Shown here in pieces: positions 15,334-26,256 of a stretch of DNA of 56,838 bases. The notes under the pieces were generated by a model, which saw only the letters and a program-made list of their open reading frames with translations, made no database searches and was not told where the DNA came from. The first letter of the stretch is position 1. Each line of letters opens with the position of its first letter. Source of the stretch: an uncultured Lachnospiraceae bacterium (GTDB lineage: Bacteria > Bacillota > Clostridia > Lachnospirales > Lachnospiraceae); NCBI GenBank assembly GCA_947591245.1, contig CANQCY010000011.1:1-56838 (forward strand). The letters are read 5' to 3'. Both the position numbers and the translations under genes were made by a program.

Positions 15334-15870
15334 TTACTCCCCCGCCAATTTATACAAATCATTTCCGCAGCAGTCAATTACCGTAATAACCGGCAGTTTT
15401 TCCACTTCCAGTTTCCGTATTGCTTCTGTTCCCAGATCATCATAAGCAATAACCTCGCTTTTTTTGATACACTGGGACAGCAGCGCTCCGGCGCCTCCTA
15501 CCGCGGCAAAATAAACAGCTGTATTTTTCTTCATGGAATCAACCACACTGTCATTTCGCTTTCCCTTTCCGATCATCCCCTTTAAGCCGAGATCCAAAAG
15601 AGACGGGGTGTATTTATCCATACGGCTGCTTGTTGTGGGACCCGCCGAACCGATCACCTGTCCCTCCCGGCTCGGCGTGGGACCAAGATAATAAATGATC
15701 TTATCCCGCACATCAAAAGGGAGCTCTTCCCCTCTCTCAAGTCCCTCTATCATCCGTTTGTGCGCGGCATCCCGCGCCGTATATATCGTACCGGAAAGAT
15801 ATACGTAATCCCCGGCTTTTAAATCCTTTACTTTTTCCCGTGTCAATGGCGTGTCGATATACTTATTCAT
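15334..15870 (-). CDS. Fumarate hydratase class I, beta subunit (C-terminal domain protein)
   Basis: This 178-residue protein matches the C-terminal half of [4Fe-4S] fumarases and tartrate dehydratases. It has the early motif LSGTIYTARDAAHKRM, the central YLGPTPSREGQVIGSAGPTTSSRMD, and GLKGMIGKG. With the alpha subunit it would interconvert fumarate and malate. The alpha gene is not adjacent but about 3.8 kb away at 19625-20467. The start at 15870 follows GAGGACGATC; the longer frame to 15939 has no ribosome-binding site. The tartrate dehydratase alternative cannot be excluded. Confidence 0.88.
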   Translation of the reverse strand: MNKYIDTPLTREKVKDLKAGDYVYLSGTIYTARDAAHKRMIEGLERGEELPFDVRDKIIYYLGPTPSREGQVIGSAGPTTSSRMDKYTPSLLDLGLKGMIGKGKRNDSVVDSMKKNTAVYFAAVGGAGALLSQCIKKSEVIAYDDLGTEAIRKLEVEKLPVITVIDCCGNDLYKLAGE

Positions 15871-15904
15871 GATCGTCCTCTTTTCTGCGCACAACGCAAA
15901 CAAT

Positions 15905-16114
15905 TTATGAAGTGAAAAAATTCTTTTCGCTTTTCGCATCTGCGCCCATTATACCACACATCTTTTCGGGATTCAATAACAAGCAGTTTTTTCCGCATTT
16001 AGAAGCATCCGGGCAGCCGACGCACGCCCGTCCTTTTTTCTTTTCTTTCACGATATAACGTACCGCGGGGATTATAATCACAAGTAAGACCAGTATTATT
16101 ACCGCATTCGCCAT
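15905..16114 (-). CDS. FeoB-associated Cys-rich membrane protein
   Basis: This 69-residue protein has one N-terminal membrane helix (about residues 4-20), a basic patch, and a cysteine cluster CVGCPDASKCGKNC plus a later Cys. This is the pattern of the small proteins that accompany FeoB in many Firmicutes, often thought to play a FeoC-like or iron-handling role. It starts 19 bp after feoB with GGAGG in place. The function is inferred from family and context. Confidence 0.85.
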   Translation of the reverse strand: MANAVIILVLLVIIIPAVRYIVKEKKKGRACVGCPDASKCGKNCLLLNPEKMCGIMGADAKSEKNFFTS

Positions 16115-16133
16115 CTTAATTCCTCCGATTCGC

Positions 16134-18134
16134 CTAATGCAAGGCATATTCTGCTTTGAGCCTCTTGTTCGACTGAAGGCAAAGATAAACCATTATCGCC
16201 GCTATTGCAAGCACTGCAATCAGCCCTCCCGCGAAACCTGCACCGAGAGATCCCGTCGTAATAAGCGTTCCAACCTGATATACGAGGAAGCCAACGACAT
16301 AACCCGTGGCAAGCTGGAAACAAATCGCTCCGGCAAACCATTTACCCGACTTCATCTCCGAATTCATTGCACCAAGAGCTGCAAAACAGGGCGGCGTATA
16401 AAGATTAAACATAAGATACGCAAGAGCCGCCGCTTTCGTAAGCCCCATAATTGCCGCTACTTCACTGCCGCTGCCGATCAGCGCATTCTCTTCCATATCA
16501 ATAAAGTTTGTAATGGAAAACACTGTCGCCAGCGTACCGACCACATTCTCCTTTGCGATAAATCCGGTGATTGCCGCTGCCGCACACTGCCAGCACGCAA
16601 AACCGATAATCGGTATCAAAAGCGTTGCAAACGGCGAAGCAATCATAGCCAGAATGGAATCCGAACCATTCTCGGCCGCTTCCTCAAATGTCGGCGTAAA
16701 GCTTGCCATTACCTGAACTATCGTATTGCAAACAAGAATAATAGTACCCGCTTTAACGATGTACGCCTTGCCGCGCTCAAGCATGGATTTTACTGCAAAC
16801 AAAAGGGAAGGCGCTTTGTACTCCGGCAGTTCCATAATAAAGAAACTTTTTCTGTATTTCATTCCGGTAATCTGCTTAATCAGCAACGCCCCCAGAAGTA
16901 TAAGAAGGATTCCCACAAAATACATCACCGGCCCCACCCAGCTTGCTTCCGGAAAAAATGCCCCTGCAAAAAGCGCAATAACAGGGAGCTTGGCGCCGCA
17001 TGGCATAAAAGTACACAAAAGCGCGGTTGCACGCCGTTCTCTCTCGTTCTTTATGGTACGGCATGCCATAATCGCCGGCACGCCGCATCCGGTACCGATT
17101 ACCATCGGAATCACGGATTTTCCTGAAAGGCCTACCCGCTTAAAGATCGGGTCAAGCACAATCGTCGCACGCGCCATATAACCGCAGTCCTCCAGAAGGG
17201 CGATGAGAAAATACATAACCATAACGAGCGGCAGAAAACCTATAACGGCGCCAACGCCGCCAATAATACCATCTACCAGAATCGCCTGCAAAATCGGAGC
17301 CGCTCCTTCCACTTTTGACGCTGTCCACTCCGTAAACATATCAATCCAACCTGACAACAGGCTTTCCAGCATCTTTCCTATCCCGATTGGACTTTCAGCC
17401 TGTGAAATAAAAAATACAAGCCACATTACTCCCGCAAAAATAACGATGCCCGCAACAGGATGCGTAATAATCTTATCAATCGCATCGTCCTTTGATTTTT
17501 CCTTTGTAATCGTCCTCCTCGTCTCAACGCTTGCAACAATATCATTCACAAAAGAAAACCTTTTCCTGTCTGCTGCTTCTACTTCCTTTTTATTCGTAAA
17601 ATCGATATCCTGCTGGCAGTAAGGCGCTTCCTGTCTGATCCCTGCCAGAGATACTGCCTCGCTGATTACGTCTTTTATTCCCTCCGACGAAGTAGACACG
17701 GTTTTCACAACGGGACAGCCGAGTTTTTCCGACAGCGCCGTTTCATCAATATAGTTCTTCTTTTTCTCATTTATATCGCTCTTATTCAATGCAACTACAA
17801 CCGGAATGCCCAGTTCCAGCAGCTGTGTCGTAAAAAACAAGCTTCTGCTCAAATTTGTCGCATCCACGATATTAATAATAACGTCCGGATGTTCATTTTT
17901 TACATAGCTGCTCGTGATGCTTTCCTCCGACGTGAAGGGGGACATAGAATAAGCGCCCGGCAGATCGACTGCGATCAACTGCTGATCCCCATCATAATAA
18001 GTTTTTTTGACAGGATACTCTTTCTTGTCAACTGTCACTCCGGCCCAGTTGCCCACATGTTCATTCCGCCCTGTCAGGGCGTTGTACATTGTTGTTTTTC
18101 CCGAATTGGGATTGCCCGTCATTGCAATTCTCAT
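16134..18134 (-). CDS. feoB: Ferrous iron transporter FeoB
   Basis: This 666-residue protein combines a cytoplasmic G domain with a polytopic membrane domain that imports Fe(II). The G domain shows G1 GNPNSGKTT (residues 7-15), G2 near GVTVDKKEY, G3 DLPGAYSM and G4 NKSD. The membrane part contains two gate-like segments (GYMARATIVLDPIFKRVGLSGKS and the later Cys-containing helices). FeoA is encoded separately upstream. The ribosome-binding site is GGAAGACTAACA. A palindromic operator-like site lies in the feoA-feoB gap. Confidence 0.96.
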   Translation of the reverse strand: MRIAMTGNPNSGKTTMYNALTGRNEHVGNWAGVTVDKKEYPVKKTYYDGDQQLIAVDLPGAYSMSPFTSEESITSSYVKNEHPDVIINIVDATNLSRSLFFTTQLLELGIPVVVALNKSDINEKKKNYIDETALSEKLGCPVVKTVSTSSEGIKDVISEAVSLAGIRQEAPYCQQDIDFTNKKEVEAADRKRFSFVNDIVASVETRRTITKEKSKDDAIDKIITHPVAGIVIFAGVMWLVFFISQAESPIGIGKMLESLLSGWIDMFTEWTASKVEGAAPILQAILVDGIIGGVGAVIGFLPLVMVMYFLIALLEDCGYMARATIVLDPIFKRVGLSGKSVIPMVIGTGCGVPAIMACRTIKNERERRATALLCTFMPCGAKLPVIALFAGAFFPEASWVGPVMYFVGILLILLGALLIKQITGMKYRKSFFIMELPEYKAPSLLFAVKSMLERGKAYIVKAGTIILVCNTIVQVMASFTPTFEEAAENGSDSILAMIASPFATLLIPIIGFACWQCAAAAITGFIAKENVVGTLATVFSITNFIDMEENALIGSGSEVAAIMGLTKAAALAYLMFNLYTPPCFAALGAMNSEMKSGKWFAGAICFQLATGYVVGFLVYQVGTLITTGSLGAGFAGGLIAVLAIAAIMVYLCLQSNKRLKAEYALH

Positions 18135-18175
18135 TGTTAGTCTTCCTTTCCTACTATTTTATAATTCTTATTTTT

Positions 18176-18192
18176 GTTAGTTTTAGCTAACC
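18176..18192. promoter_or_regulatory. Palindromic operator-like site between feoA and feoB
   Basis: GTTAG and CTAAC flank six bases here, and the site continues to CC. It resembles part of the DtxR/IdeR box (TTAGGTTAGSCTAACCTAA). The match is partial, so the assignment is tentative. Confidence 0.35.
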
Positions 18193-18255
18193 ATTATGTA
18201 AAAATAAAATGACGCCTGTCATACCGCAAGATAAGGGCTGCCACTTATTTTTCCA

Positions 18256-18471
18256 CTATGCAATCTCAATCGCGGAAGACAGGTCATGATCCACATTATA
18301 TCTTCCGTCTTTAATCGATACCACCAAACCGCTCTTTTTTCTGGAAACGACCGTGATCGGCTCACCACTGTAACATCCTAAGGAAAACAAAAATGCATTC
18401 AGTTCTTCATCCTCTGTATTTATGTTCTTCACAATATATTCTGAACCTTCAGACGCATCTTCTAAAGTCAT
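18256..18471 (-). CDS. feoA: Ferrous iron transport protein A
   Basis: This 71-residue protein has the SH3-like FeoA pattern: an early MTLEDASEGSEYIVKNI strand, a FLFSLGCYSGEPITVVSR core, and an ending VDHDLSSAIEIA. FeoA is a cytoplasmic partner of FeoB in Fe(II) uptake. It has its own strong promoter and a good site (AGAGGTGTTATT) before the ATG. The gap to feoB is 121 bp, long for this operon, and holds an operator-like palindrome. Confidence 0.92.
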   Translation of the reverse strand: MTLEDASEGSEYIVKNINTEDEELNAFLFSLGCYSGEPITVVSRKKSGLVVSIKDGRYNVDHDLSSAIEIA

Positions 18472-18543
18472 AATAACACCTCTTTTTATATATTCGATAT
18501 TCCAACCTGCTTCATTATTTCAGTTAGTCTCCTATAACAATTC

Positions 18544-18574
18544 TTAGTATAACCTATCTATCTTGCTTTGTCAA
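18544..18574 (-). promoter_or_regulatory. feoA promoter with overlapping DtxR-like site
   Basis: TTGACA (18574-18569), 17 bases, TATACT (18551-18546) is a near-perfect promoter. On the minus strand TAGGTTAnnCTAA at 18556-18544 overlaps the -10 and matches 11 defined positions of the DtxR/IdeR core. This would give repression when iron is plentiful. Confidence 0.6.
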
Positions 18575-18587
18575 TAACTTTTTTCAT

Positions 18588-18896
18588 TTACAGAAATAAG
18601 CCAAGCACAAAATACACGACGCATGCCGCAACTGACACTTGAAAAAGGCTTCTTCCGAACCATGCCAGCAAAATGGAAGTCAAAAATGCGCCTCCCGCTG
18701 CGCATACGCTGTCTGCCTCCTCGAAAATTGCAGGAAAAGTCATGACTGCCAGCGTTACGTAAGGAACATAATACAAAAAGGAACGTATCGTTTTATTTTG
18801 GATTTCTTTCTTAATCAGAGTAAGCGGCAAAACCCGTATCAAATAGGTCACGCATGCCATAATCAAAATATAAATGCAGACATTATTTTTCATCAT
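18588..18896 (-). CDS. azlD: Branched-chain amino acid export protein AzlD
   Basis: This 102-residue membrane protein has about four hydrophobic segments and the AzlD pattern VTYLIRVLPL near the N-terminus. AzlD and AzlC together form a branched-chain amino acid exporter. The gene overlaps the azlC end by 14 bp, and its site GAGGAG lies inside azlC. Of two close ATGs, 18896 has the better spacing. Confidence 0.88.
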   Translation of the reverse strand: MMKNNVCIYILIMACVTYLIRVLPLTLIKKEIQNKTIRSFLYYVPYVTLAVMTFPAIFEEADSVCAAGGAFLTSILLAWFGRSLFQVSVAACVVYFVLGLFL

Positions 18897-19605
18897 AAAC
18901 ATTCTCCTCTACAGGAAACAAAATTGCCGCAATGCCCGCTATCACAATCGTCAATATAATGACGCGCATCCCGGAAGATATATTCCCGACTGCCGGCAGA
19001 TGCGAAAAGATATAGCTTGCCGCCATAGATATAACGATAAGCCCCGCAATGATTTTATTCTTTTTCGCCGGAGGAATAATAATCGCCAGAAACATGCCGT
19101 ACAGTGCGACAAACAACGAATTAGCGATATTTGCCGGCAATACCGACCCCATGAGGACGCCTAAAAGGGTTCCCAGAGACCAGCCGGGAATCGCCACGCT
19201 CATAGCGCCATATGTATAAAACGGATTCAGCTTATCTGCTGTTCCGACTGAAATGCCAAATATTTCATCCGTTATGCCAAAACCCATAATGAAGCGGTGA
19301 AAAAAGGGGAATTTTGAATCAATGCGCTGTGACAGCGCGCAGGACATAAGGAGATACCGCATATTGATGACAAACTGCATCACCGCCATTTCCAGATAAG
19401 GCTGTTTCGCAGAAATCGTAGCAAGTGCGGCAAATTCGCCCGCCGACGTATTATTCGTAAAACTCATTAAAGTCGCTTGGAATGCTGTAAGTCCCGCCTT
19501 TTTTGCAGCAATTCCAAGCGTAAAAGAAACCGCAAGGTAACCAAGTCCGATTGGAATCCCATCCCATAATCCCTTGCGGTAATTGATTCGATTTGTTGAC
19601 AGCAT
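18883..19605 (-). CDS. azlC: Branched-chain amino acid exporter subunit AzlC
   Basis: This 240-residue polytopic membrane protein has the AzlC signature, with GIPIGLGYLAVSFTLGIAAKKAG at the N-terminus and the FTNNTSAGEFAAL segment. It is paired with azlD, with overlapping frames. The gene starts 19 bp after the fumarase alpha stop, and its ribosome-binding site is weak (AAAGAG), so it may depend on read-through from the gyrase-fumarase transcript. Confidence 0.9.
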   Translation of the reverse strand: MLSTNRINYRKGLWDGIPIGLGYLAVSFTLGIAAKKAGLTAFQATLMSFTNNTSAGEFAALATISAKQPYLEMAVMQFVINMRYLLMSCALSQRIDSKFPFFHRFIMGFGITDEIFGISVGTADKLNPFYTYGAMSVAIPGWSLGTLLGVLMGSVLPANIANSLFVALYGMFLAIIIPPAKKNKIIAGLIVISMAASYIFSHLPAVGNISSGMRVIILTIVIAGIAAILFPVEENVYDEK

Positions 19606-19624
19606 CTTTTTTCTCTTTCTTTTT

Positions 19625-20467
19625 CTAAATAATCCTTTTAATATGACGGTTTACATGGCAGCATATATTTATCGCCACCGGCATACCGGCGATATGAGTC
19701 GGATATGTCTCTATATTGACGCCAAGAGCAGTCACCTTTCCTCCCAGTCCTCCCGGTCCGATCCCAAGTTTATTTATTTTTTCCAGCATTTCATCTTCCA
19801 GTTCCTTCACGTAAGGAATTGGAGATGAACTGTCCAAATCTCTTGTAAGCGCCTTTTTCGCCAGAAAGGCGCACTTTTCAAACGTACCGCCGATGCCTAC
19901 TCCAACGACGATCGGAGGACATGCGTTCGGACCCGCCAGTCTGACTGTCTCAAGAATCGCATCTTTGATTCCATCGACGCCATCCGCAGGCTTTAACATA
20001 TAAAGGCGGCTCATGTTTTCACTTCCGAATCCCTTTGGAGCGACTGTGATTTCCACCTGTTCCCCGGGTACAAATTCATAGTGAATAATCCCCGGCGTGT
20101 TATCGTTTGTATTAATACGGTCAACCGGATCCTTTACGACAGATTTTCTCAGATACCCCTCCCGATATCCCTGCCGGATTCCCTCATTCACGGCGTCTTC
20201 GATATAATCTCCCTCAAAATGAACATCCTGCCCGACCTTTAAAAATACGACAGCCATTCCGGTATCCTGACAGATCGGTATTTTACTTTCAGCAGCAATA
20301 TTCATATTTTCCTCAAGCTGGCACAAGATCTGCCTGCCAAGCGCGGATTCTTCTTTTTCTTTTCCTCTCAGAATCGCATTTTTGACGTCATCCGAAAGCC
20401 GGATATTGACTTCCATGCACATTTCTTTGACCGCTTTCGTGATCTCGCCCGTATTAATTATTCTCAT
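19625..20467 (-). CDS. Fumarate hydratase class I, alpha subunit (N-terminal domain protein)
   Basis: This 280-residue protein is the [4Fe-4S] half of a two-subunit class I fumarase. Cluster cysteines are visible in [28 protein letters not shown] and [12 protein letters not shown]. It pairs with the beta subunit at 15334-15870. The ATG at 20467 lies inside the end of gyrA (14-bp overlap), and its GGAGG is also inside gyrA, so translation is probably coupled to gyrase subunit A. The longer frame to 20503 has no ribosome-binding site. Confidence 0.9.
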   Translation of the reverse strand: MRIINTGEITKAVKEMCMEVNIRLSDDVKNAILRGKEKEESALGRQILCQLEENMNIAAESKIPICQDTGMAVVFLKVGQDVHFEGDYIEDAVNEGIRQGYREGYLRKSVVKDPVDRINTNDNTPGIIHYEFVPGEQVEITVAPKGFGSENMSRLYMLKPADGVDGIKDAILETVRLAGPNACPPIVVGVGIGGTFEKCAFLAKKALTRDLDSSSPIPYVKELEDEMLEKINKLGIGPGGLGGKVTALGVNIETYPTHIAGMPVAINICCHVNRHIKRII

Positions 20468-23006
20468 CGGTATCCTCCGATATTTCCTCTTCCTTCTCTT
20501 CATCCTCGGTTATTTCTCTATTTTCCTGTGAATCATTTTCTTCTTTTCTCACCTTGGCGACGCTGGCAATTACAACATCCTTCGAGCTGTCGAGATTCAT
20601 CAGCTTAACGCCGGAAGTGATGCGCCCTAATACAGATATTCCGCTCACTTCAATGCGGATAATGATGCCTTCATTCGTTATCAGCATGACTTCCTGATCT
20701 TCATGTACCGCTTTCGCCGCCACTACAAAACCGGTTTTTTCCGTAATCTTATAGCACTTCACGCCCTTGCCGCCACGGCGCTGAACACCGAATTCATGTA
20801 TGTTCGTGCGCTTGCCCAATCCGTATTCTGATACAAGAAGAAGCTCTTCACCCTGACTGTCCAGCTGCATTCCGATCAATTCATCATCAAAACCGAGATT
20901 CATGCCGCGAACGCCGATCGACGTCCTTCCTGTCGGCCGGACATCCGTTTCCTTAAATTGGATGCACTGTCCGTGTCTTGTGACAAGAATTATATTTTTC
21001 GTATTATCTGTCACCTTCACCTCGATCAAATCGTCTTCTTCCCGAAGACTGATCGCTTGAAGTCCGGATTTTCGTATATTTCTGTATTCCGAAAGGGAGG
21101 TCTTTTTCACAAGCCCCTGCTTTGTCGCCATAAAGAGATATGTATTTTCATCAAAATTTCTCATCGCAATAACAGCCGTGATTTTTTCCTCCGGCAGAAG
21201 CTGTAAAAGATTTACAATTGCAGTACCTCTGCTCGTCCGCCCGGATTCTGGTATTTCATATGCCTTAATACGATATACGCGCCCTTTGTTAGTAAAAAAC
21301 ATAAGATAATGATGGGTTGTCGCCATAAACAAATCTTCGATATAATCGTCATCAATCGTTTGAATGCCCTTAATTCCTTTGCCTCCGCGATGCTGGCTCT
21401 TGAAATTATCGATTGTCATTCGTTTGACGTATCCCATATGGGTCAGCGTGATCACGGTATTCTCCACCGGAATCAGATCCTCCATCGAAATATCGAATTC
21501 GTCAAAACCGATGCTTGTCCTTCTGTCATCACCGTATTTATTGGCGATTGCGCTGATTTCCTCTTTTACAACGCCCAAAAGAAGCTTGCGGTCAGCAAGA
21601 ATCGCTTTATATTCTTCGATTTTTTTCATTAATTCATCAAATTCATTTTCAATCTTTTCCCGTTCCAAACCGGTGAGGGCACGAAGGCGCATATCCACGA
21701 TCGCCTGAGACTGAACGTCATCCAGATCAAAGCGTTCGATCAGCCGTTCTTTTGCAACCGGCGTGCTTTCGGAACCGCGGATAATTTTAATCACTTCATC
21801 AATATGGTCAAGTGCGATTAATAATCCCTTTAAAATATGCGCTCTCTCTTCCGCCTTATTCAAGTCATATTTCGTCCGCCTTGTCACGACTTCTTCCTGA
21901 TGCTTCAAATAATGCGTAAGCATCTGAAGAAGATTCATTAAAACAGGCTGGTTTTCTACAAGGGCAAGCATATTAACGCCAAATGTATCTTGCATCTGCG
22001 TATGTTTATAAAGCTGATTTAATACAATATTCGGATTTACATCCTTTCTCAGCTCGATGCATATCCTCATTCCCTCCCGGCTCGATTCGTCGCGCAGCTC
22101 TGTAATTCCATCCACTCTTTTTTCCTTATGCAGTTCGGCAATCTTCTCGATCAGTCTTGCCTTATTTACCATATACGGAAGTTCTGTCACAATAATCCGG
22201 TTTTTGCCATTGGACATAGGCTCAATCTCTGTCACGGCGCGTACCTTAACCTTTCCGCGTCCGGTCCGGTATGCCTCTTCAATTCCGCGTTTTCCCAAAA
22301 TTGTGGCTCCTGTAGGAAAATCAGGTCCTTTTATGACGCTCATTACCTCGTCGATCGTCGTTTCCCTGTCTTCCTCTACAATATTATCAATGATTTTTAC
22401 AACGCCGCTCACTACCTCCCGGAGATTGTGGGGCGGTATATTTGTCGCCATACCGACAGCTATGCCGGATGTTCCGTTTACCAGCAGATTTGGGTATCTG
22501 GATGGAAGAACGACCGGTTCTTTTTCTGTCTCATCAAAGTTTGGTATAAAATCAACTGTATTTTTATTGATATCAGAAAGCATTTCCATGGAAATTTTGC
22601 TTAAACGCGCTTCCGTATACCTCATTGCCGCTGCGCCGTCTCCATCCACAGAACCGAAATTTCCGTGGCCGTCAACAAGCGGGTATCTCGTAGACCATTC
22701 CTGCGCCATATTGACAAGAGCGCCATAAATCGAGCTGTCGCCATGAGGATGGTACTTACCCATTGTATCACCGACTATACGCGCACATTTACGATGCGGT
22801 TTATCCGGTCCGTTATTCAATTCAATCATCGCATAAAGTATGCGGCGCTGAACCGGCTTTAAACCGTCCCTTACATCAGGAAGCGCTCTGGATGCAATAA
22901 CTGACATGGCGTATTCAATATATGAATTTTCCATGGTTTTTCTTAAATCGACTGGTTTAATGTCATCCACAGAACCATTGTCTTGTTTAAAAATATTTTC
23001 ATCCAT
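20454..23006 (-). CDS. gyrA: DNA gyrase subunit A
   Basis: This 850-residue type II topoisomerase subunit cleaves and rejoins DNA. The active Tyr is Y130 in [10 protein letters not shown]. The quinolone region reads [17 protein letters not shown]: Ser91 is at the position of E. coli Ser83, and Gly95 at the position of Asp87. The C-terminal beta-pinwheel carries the GyrA-box QRRGGKGVK, with a related HRGGKGIK segment earlier, and ends in an acidic tail. It lies 23 bp after gyrB. Its last codons overlap the fumarase alpha start. Confidence 0.98.
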   Translation of the reverse strand: MDENIFKQDNGSVDDIKPVDLRKTMENSYIEYAMSVIASRALPDVRDGLKPVQRRILYAMIELNNGPDKPHRKCARIVGDTMGKYHPHGDSSIYGALVNMAQEWSTRYPLVDGHGNFGSVDGDGAAAMRYTEARLSKISMEMLSDINKNTVDFIPNFDETEKEPVVLPSRYPNLLVNGTSGIAVGMATNIPPHNLREVVSGVVKIIDNIVEEDRETTIDEVMSVIKGPDFPTGATILGKRGIEEAYRTGRGKVKVRAVTEIEPMSNGKNRIIVTELPYMVNKARLIEKIAELHKEKRVDGITELRDESSREGMRICIELRKDVNPNIVLNQLYKHTQMQDTFGVNMLALVENQPVLMNLLQMLTHYLKHQEEVVTRRTKYDLNKAEERAHILKGLLIALDHIDEVIKIIRGSESTPVAKERLIERFDLDDVQSQAIVDMRLRALTGLEREKIENEFDELMKKIEEYKAILADRKLLLGVVKEEISAIANKYGDDRRTSIGFDEFDISMEDLIPVENTVITLTHMGYVKRMTIDNFKSQHRGGKGIKGIQTIDDDYIEDLFMATTHHYLMFFTNKGRVYRIKAYEIPESGRTSRGTAIVNLLQLLPEEKITAVIAMRNFDENTYLFMATKQGLVKKTSLSEYRNIRKSGLQAISLREEDDLIEVKVTDNTKNIILVTRHGQCIQFKETDVRPTGRTSIGVRGMNLGFDDELIGMQLDSQGEELLLVSEYGLGKRTNIHEFGVQRRGGKGVKCYKITEKTGFVVAAKAVHEDQEVMLITNEGIIIRIEVSGISVLGRITSGVKLMNLDSSKDVVIASVAKVRKEENDSQENREITEDEEKEEEISEDTDENN

Positions 23007-23029
23007 GTTTTATACTTTCCTTTCCAAAT

Positions 23030-24958
<1,929 letters not shown>

Positions 24959-26035
24959 TTATTTAACCGAACCTGATACAATTTCAAAAGTTTTATTGAT
25001 ATTAATACCATTTTTAATAAATTCTTCCAAACCTGTACAGGTAATAATCGTCTGAATCCCTTTTATATGCTCAAGGAGAAAATTCTGCCTTTTCCGGTCT
25101 AGCTCGGATAAGACGTCATCCAAAAGAAGGATTGGCTTTTCACCCGTTTTTTCTTCCACAATTCGTATTTCCGTCAGTTTTAGAGATAATGCTCCCGTCC
25201 TCTGCTGTCCCCTTGAACCGTATTTCCGTAAATCCATATTTTTGGAAATAAAAGATAAATCATCTCTGTGCGGTCCGACATTCGTCGTCTTTGTAAATAA
25301 ATCTTTTTTTTCCGACAATGTAATCTCCCGTCCAAACATTTCTTCTGATATATTCGGCTCGTAAATAAGTTCCATTGTCTCTGATCCACCGGTTAATTCC
25401 TTGTGAATATCCTGTATATATCCATTCAATTTATCCACAAATTCTTTTCTTGCCCGAATAATATATGTACCATACTGAACCAATTGCCCGCTCCATATGG
25501 AAAGTGTATCCAATAATTCAGGTTTTATACTGATCTGTTTCAGCAGCTCGTTTCTTTGCTTCAAAACATGCTTGTACTTCGTGAGATTGAATAAATACAT
25601 CTTATCCAGCTGGCATATCTCCATATCGATAAATTTTCTTCTGGCGTCCGGGCCGTTTTGGATAATCGACAAATCCTCCGGTGAAAAAAATATCACATTG
25701 GAGATGCCGAGCAAATCGCCGCTTTTTTTTATGGGAATCCCATCCACCGCAATTCCCTTTGCCTTGCTCTTCTTTAGGTGAATATCCATTTTATGCTTAA
25801 CCCGATCCCTGCAGACAATCATTCTAAGATGAGCGTCTTCCTCGCCCATTTTTATCATTTCCTTATCTTTGCTTCCCTTATGGGACCGCGTAGTCGAACA
25901 CAAATAAATTCCTTCGAGTACATTCGTTTTTCCTTGGGCGTTATCCCCAAAAAGCACATTCGTCTCCGGATCAAATTTAAATATTTCCCTCTCATAATTC
26001 CTGAAATGAAGCAATTCCAAAGAGTCAATTATCAT
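24959..26035 (-). CDS. recF: DNA replication and repair protein RecF
   Basis: This 358-residue SMC-like ATPase helps load RecA at single-strand gaps. It has Walker A GDNAQGKTN (about residues 31-39), an ABC signature-like KYGSRGQQRTGALSLK, and Walker B PILLLDDVLSELD. Its ATG overlaps the rlbA stop by four bases. Confidence 0.96.
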   Translation of the reverse strand: MIIDSLELLHFRNYEREIFKFDPETNVLFGDNAQGKTNVLEGIYLCSTTRSHKGSKDKEMIKMGEEDAHLRMIVCRDRVKHKMDIHLKKSKAKGIAVDGIPIKKSGDLLGISNVIFFSPEDLSIIQNGPDARRKFIDMEICQLDKMYLFNLTKYKHVLKQRNELLKQISIKPELLDTLSIWSGQLVQYGTYIIRARKEFVDKLNGYIQDIHKELTGGSETMELIYEPNISEEMFGREITLSEKKDLFTKTTNVGPHRDDLSFISKNMDLRKYGSRGQQRTGALSLKLTEIRIVEEKTGEKPILLLDDVLSELDRKRQNFLLEHIKGIQTIITCTGLEEFIKNGININKTFEIVSGSVK

Positions 26036-26247
26036 AAACGGCTTACCTTCACTTGATTTCCTTCTACACTGATCATGTCGCCCGGACGCACTTTTCTTCC
26101 CCGGCGAAGCTCGGTTTCACCATTTACCGTGACAATTCCATCCTCTATCATAAATTTTGCCTCCACTCCGGATGAGGCTATGCCGGCCAGCTTCAACGCC
26201 TGTCCCAGTTTGATATACTCATCAGATATTTTTATCTCTTCCATCAA
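26032..26247 (-). CDS. rlbA: S4-domain RNA-binding protein RlbA (YaaA)
   Basis: This 71-residue S4-like domain protein has the pattern IKLGQALKLAGIASSGVEAK, then IEDGIVTVNG and RRGRKVRPGD. It is conserved between dnaN and recF in Firmicutes and is linked to ribosome assembly or RNA binding. It is the whole protein, not a fragment, and is tightly packed (9 bp after dnaN, 4-bp overlap with recF). Confidence 0.93.
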   Translation of the reverse strand: MMEEIKISDEYIKLGQALKLAGIASSGVEAKFMIEDGIVTVNGETELRRGRKVRPGDMISVEGNQVKVSRL

Positions 26248-26256
26248 TATACCCGC

